6,764 nucleotides of DNA from an uncultured Georgenia sp. (lineage in GTDB: Bacteria; Actinomycetota; Actinomycetes; Actinomycetales; Actinomycetaceae): NCBI RefSeq assembly GCF_937958535.1, contig NZ_CALGNQ010000182.1, forward strand, positions 1-6,764, given 5' to 3'. Numbering within the stretch: position 1 is the stretch's first letter; every line of letters begins with the position of its first letter. Under the pieces are notes generated by a model. The model was not told the DNA's origin, did no database searches, and worked only from the letters and a program-made list of their open reading frames with translations. Made by a program: the position numbers and the translations under genes. Shown here piece after piece: positions 5,784-6,764 of this stretch.

Positions 5784-6764
5784 TCAGAACGGCGGTGGGC
5801 CGACCGCCCAGGAGCGGTCACGCGGGACCCGGACGACACGTCCGCCGCGCCGCCGGTGGTAGACGTGCCCCGTCGGGGTGGTCCACTCGAACTCACCCGC
5901 GCCCAGGTGACGTAGCCGGAAGCGGTCGCTGGTCTTGACGAGGTGGCCACGGGTGCACAGGTCACCCAGGTTGAGGAGAGCGGTGGTACCGCCCTGGCTC
6001 CACGCCTGGACGTGGTCGAGCTCGCAGGAACGTGCGGGGGAGGAGCAGCCGGGCTCGACGCAGGTGCCGTCACGGAGCCGGACGAGCTCGGCGAGGTCCG
6101 CCGGCGGGCGGTACCGGGAGCGACTGTGGTCGAGGATGATCCCGGTCAGGGGGTCGGTGACGAGTCGCTGCCACGTGCCGCCCAGGGCTGCGGCTCGCGC
6201 CACGGCGGGTGAGATCGGCCCGTATCCCTCGAGCTCGGCGACCTCGGCCGGTTCGCGTTCCAGGAACAAGATGATCGCGTCGTCGTCCGGCAGCCGAGCG
6301 AGCTCGGCCTGTGTCCGGTCCTGGTCGTCGCCGCCGGTGGGTGGAAGCCCGAGCTGGCGTGCGATGTCCGGCGGCAGCAGCACCGACAGCGGCACGGTGA
6401 CCCGGACCTGGGTGCGGCGACCACCGATCTGCCCCACGGTCATGCACCACCGGGCGGGAACACCCGCCCCGGTGCCCGGCGACGGCAGTCCTGGTTCGTC
6501 CGGGTCGGACGTGGACGGTGCGGGACTGTCCGGTGTCCCGACCTGGGAACGCCGATCCGTGGACGCACCTGCCTGAGAGTGTGCGGTGGACAGAGCTGTC
6601 CCCTCGTCGGTGGGCGGTGCCGGTCCGGTCGCCGTGGCGGCCGGTGGCGTGACTCCGTCGTCTCCCATGTCGGCGCGGGACGGTTGTGCCGTCGCTGCCG
6701 CGGGTCCGGTCGGTGAAGGTGGGTGCTCGGGCGGAGCGGTCGGTGGAGGTGGGTGCTCGGGCGG
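5784..6764 (-). CDS. HNH endonuclease-domain protein, 13E12/DUF222 type, 5' partial
   Basis: The C-terminal part of a DUF222/13E12-family protein with an HNH nuclease domain; this family is widespread and often multicopy in actinobacteria, with poorly known roles. The frame is open to the right edge, and there is no Shine-Dalgarno before the internal ATG at 6668, so the start and the expected N-terminal DUF222 region probably lie outside. Numbering from that ATG, a Pro/Thr/Ser/Ala-rich linker covers about 1-70, a conserved middle follows (YGPISPAVARAAALGG, 149-164), then TDPLTGIILDHSRSRYRPP (171-189). The HNH core has Cys203, Cys208 and Cys215, then DH at 218-219, Asn233, Cys238, and GHLVK at 241-245. 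The usual HH pair reads GH here, but the catalytic-type His, Asn and His are all present, so it may be active. The linker upstream is encoded by a 30-bp tandem repeat. Nothing beside it identifies a target or a mobile element. Confidence 0.87.
   Translation of the reverse strand, partial: PPEHPPPPTAPPEHPPSPTGPAAATAQPSRADMGDDGVTPPAATATGPAPPTDEGTALSTAHSQAGASTDRRSQVGTPDSPAPSTSDPDEPGLPSPGTGAGVPARWCMTVGQIGGRRTQVRVTVPLSVLLPPDIARQLGLPPTGGDDQDRTQAELARLPDDDAIILFLEREPAEVAELEGYGPISPAVARAAALGGTWQRLVTDPLTGIILDHSRSRYRPPADLAELVRLRDGTCVEPGCSSPARSCELDHVQAWSQGGTTALLNLGDLCTRGHLVKTSDRFRLRHLGAGEFEWTTPTGHVYHRRRGGRVVRVPRDRSWAVGPPPF
6707..6764. repeat. 30-bp tandem repeat in the HNH linker, cut by the window edge
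   Basis: The unit at 6707-6736 is followed directly by 6737-6764 (28 of 30 bases visible) with one mismatch (6716 A, 6746 G). In the minus-strand HNH frame it encodes a ten-residue proline-rich repeat of the form PPEHPPxPTA. More copies may lie beyond the edge. Confidence 0.85.

Noticed and set aside
5490..5915. Plus-strand frames across the 86-bp repeats, suggesting a repeat-containing peptide
   Set aside because: Since 86 is not a multiple of three, the two copies are read in different frames, there is no ribosome site, and the frame runs into the antisense of the HNH gene.
3317..6073. A 918-codon open frame on the minus strand covering the aminotransferase, the spacer, the membrane protein and the repeats
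   Set aside because: It is antisense to two well-supported genes, its translation is low-complexity and rich in Arg/Pro/Gly/His, and it has no recognisable domain. Long antisense frames like this are expected at very high GC.

Overview
High-GC, densely packed DNA with heavy G/C at third codon positions, many GTG starts and actinobacterial protein families. It most likely comes from an actinomycete chromosome, possibly Micrococcales/Intrasporangiaceae-like. That finer placement is inference and weak.

Left part (1-2618, + strand): a three-gene, translationally coupled operon. It encodes a type III polyketide synthase (5' end cut by the window edge), an ICMT-family membrane methyltransferase and an FAD-dependent oxidoreductase of the geranylgeranyl-reductase/UbiH type. 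Order and families match the srsA-srsB-srsC phenolic-lipid operon described in Streptomyces griseus, where the synthase makes an alkylresorcinol-type phenol, the methyltransferase O-methylates it and the flavoprotein hydroxylates it towards a quinone. The product here would probably be a membrane phenolic lipid or lipoquinone-like compound; its identity cannot be read from the DNA.

Middle (2653-4591): two minus-strand genes, a 2H-phosphoesterase/2'-5' RNA ligase-like protein and a downstream 56-residue single-pass membrane protein. Divergent from them is a class V, PLP-dependent alanine/serine-glyoxylate-type aminotransferase on the + strand. It has no good Shine-Dalgarno and may be translated from a leaderless mRNA. 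A perfect 8-bp inverted repeat follows it.

Right part (4592-6764): after a 270-base spacer comes a three-helix membrane protein of unknown function with a soluble, possibly PH-like central segment. It converges with the C-terminal part of a 13E12/DUF222-type HNH endonuclease homologue whose 5' end runs off the right edge. The roughly 300-base convergent gap (5480-5783) holds the most unusual non-coding feature: an 86-bp tandem duplication carrying 14-nt arms that can form two mutually exclusive hairpins. The proline-rich linker of the HNH protein is encoded by a 30-bp tandem repeat at the window edge.

I see no tRNA, rRNA, CRISPR array or recognisable insertion sequence. The accessory interest lies in the lipid operon and the repeat. 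I found no compelling evidence for a wholly new defence or mobile system.
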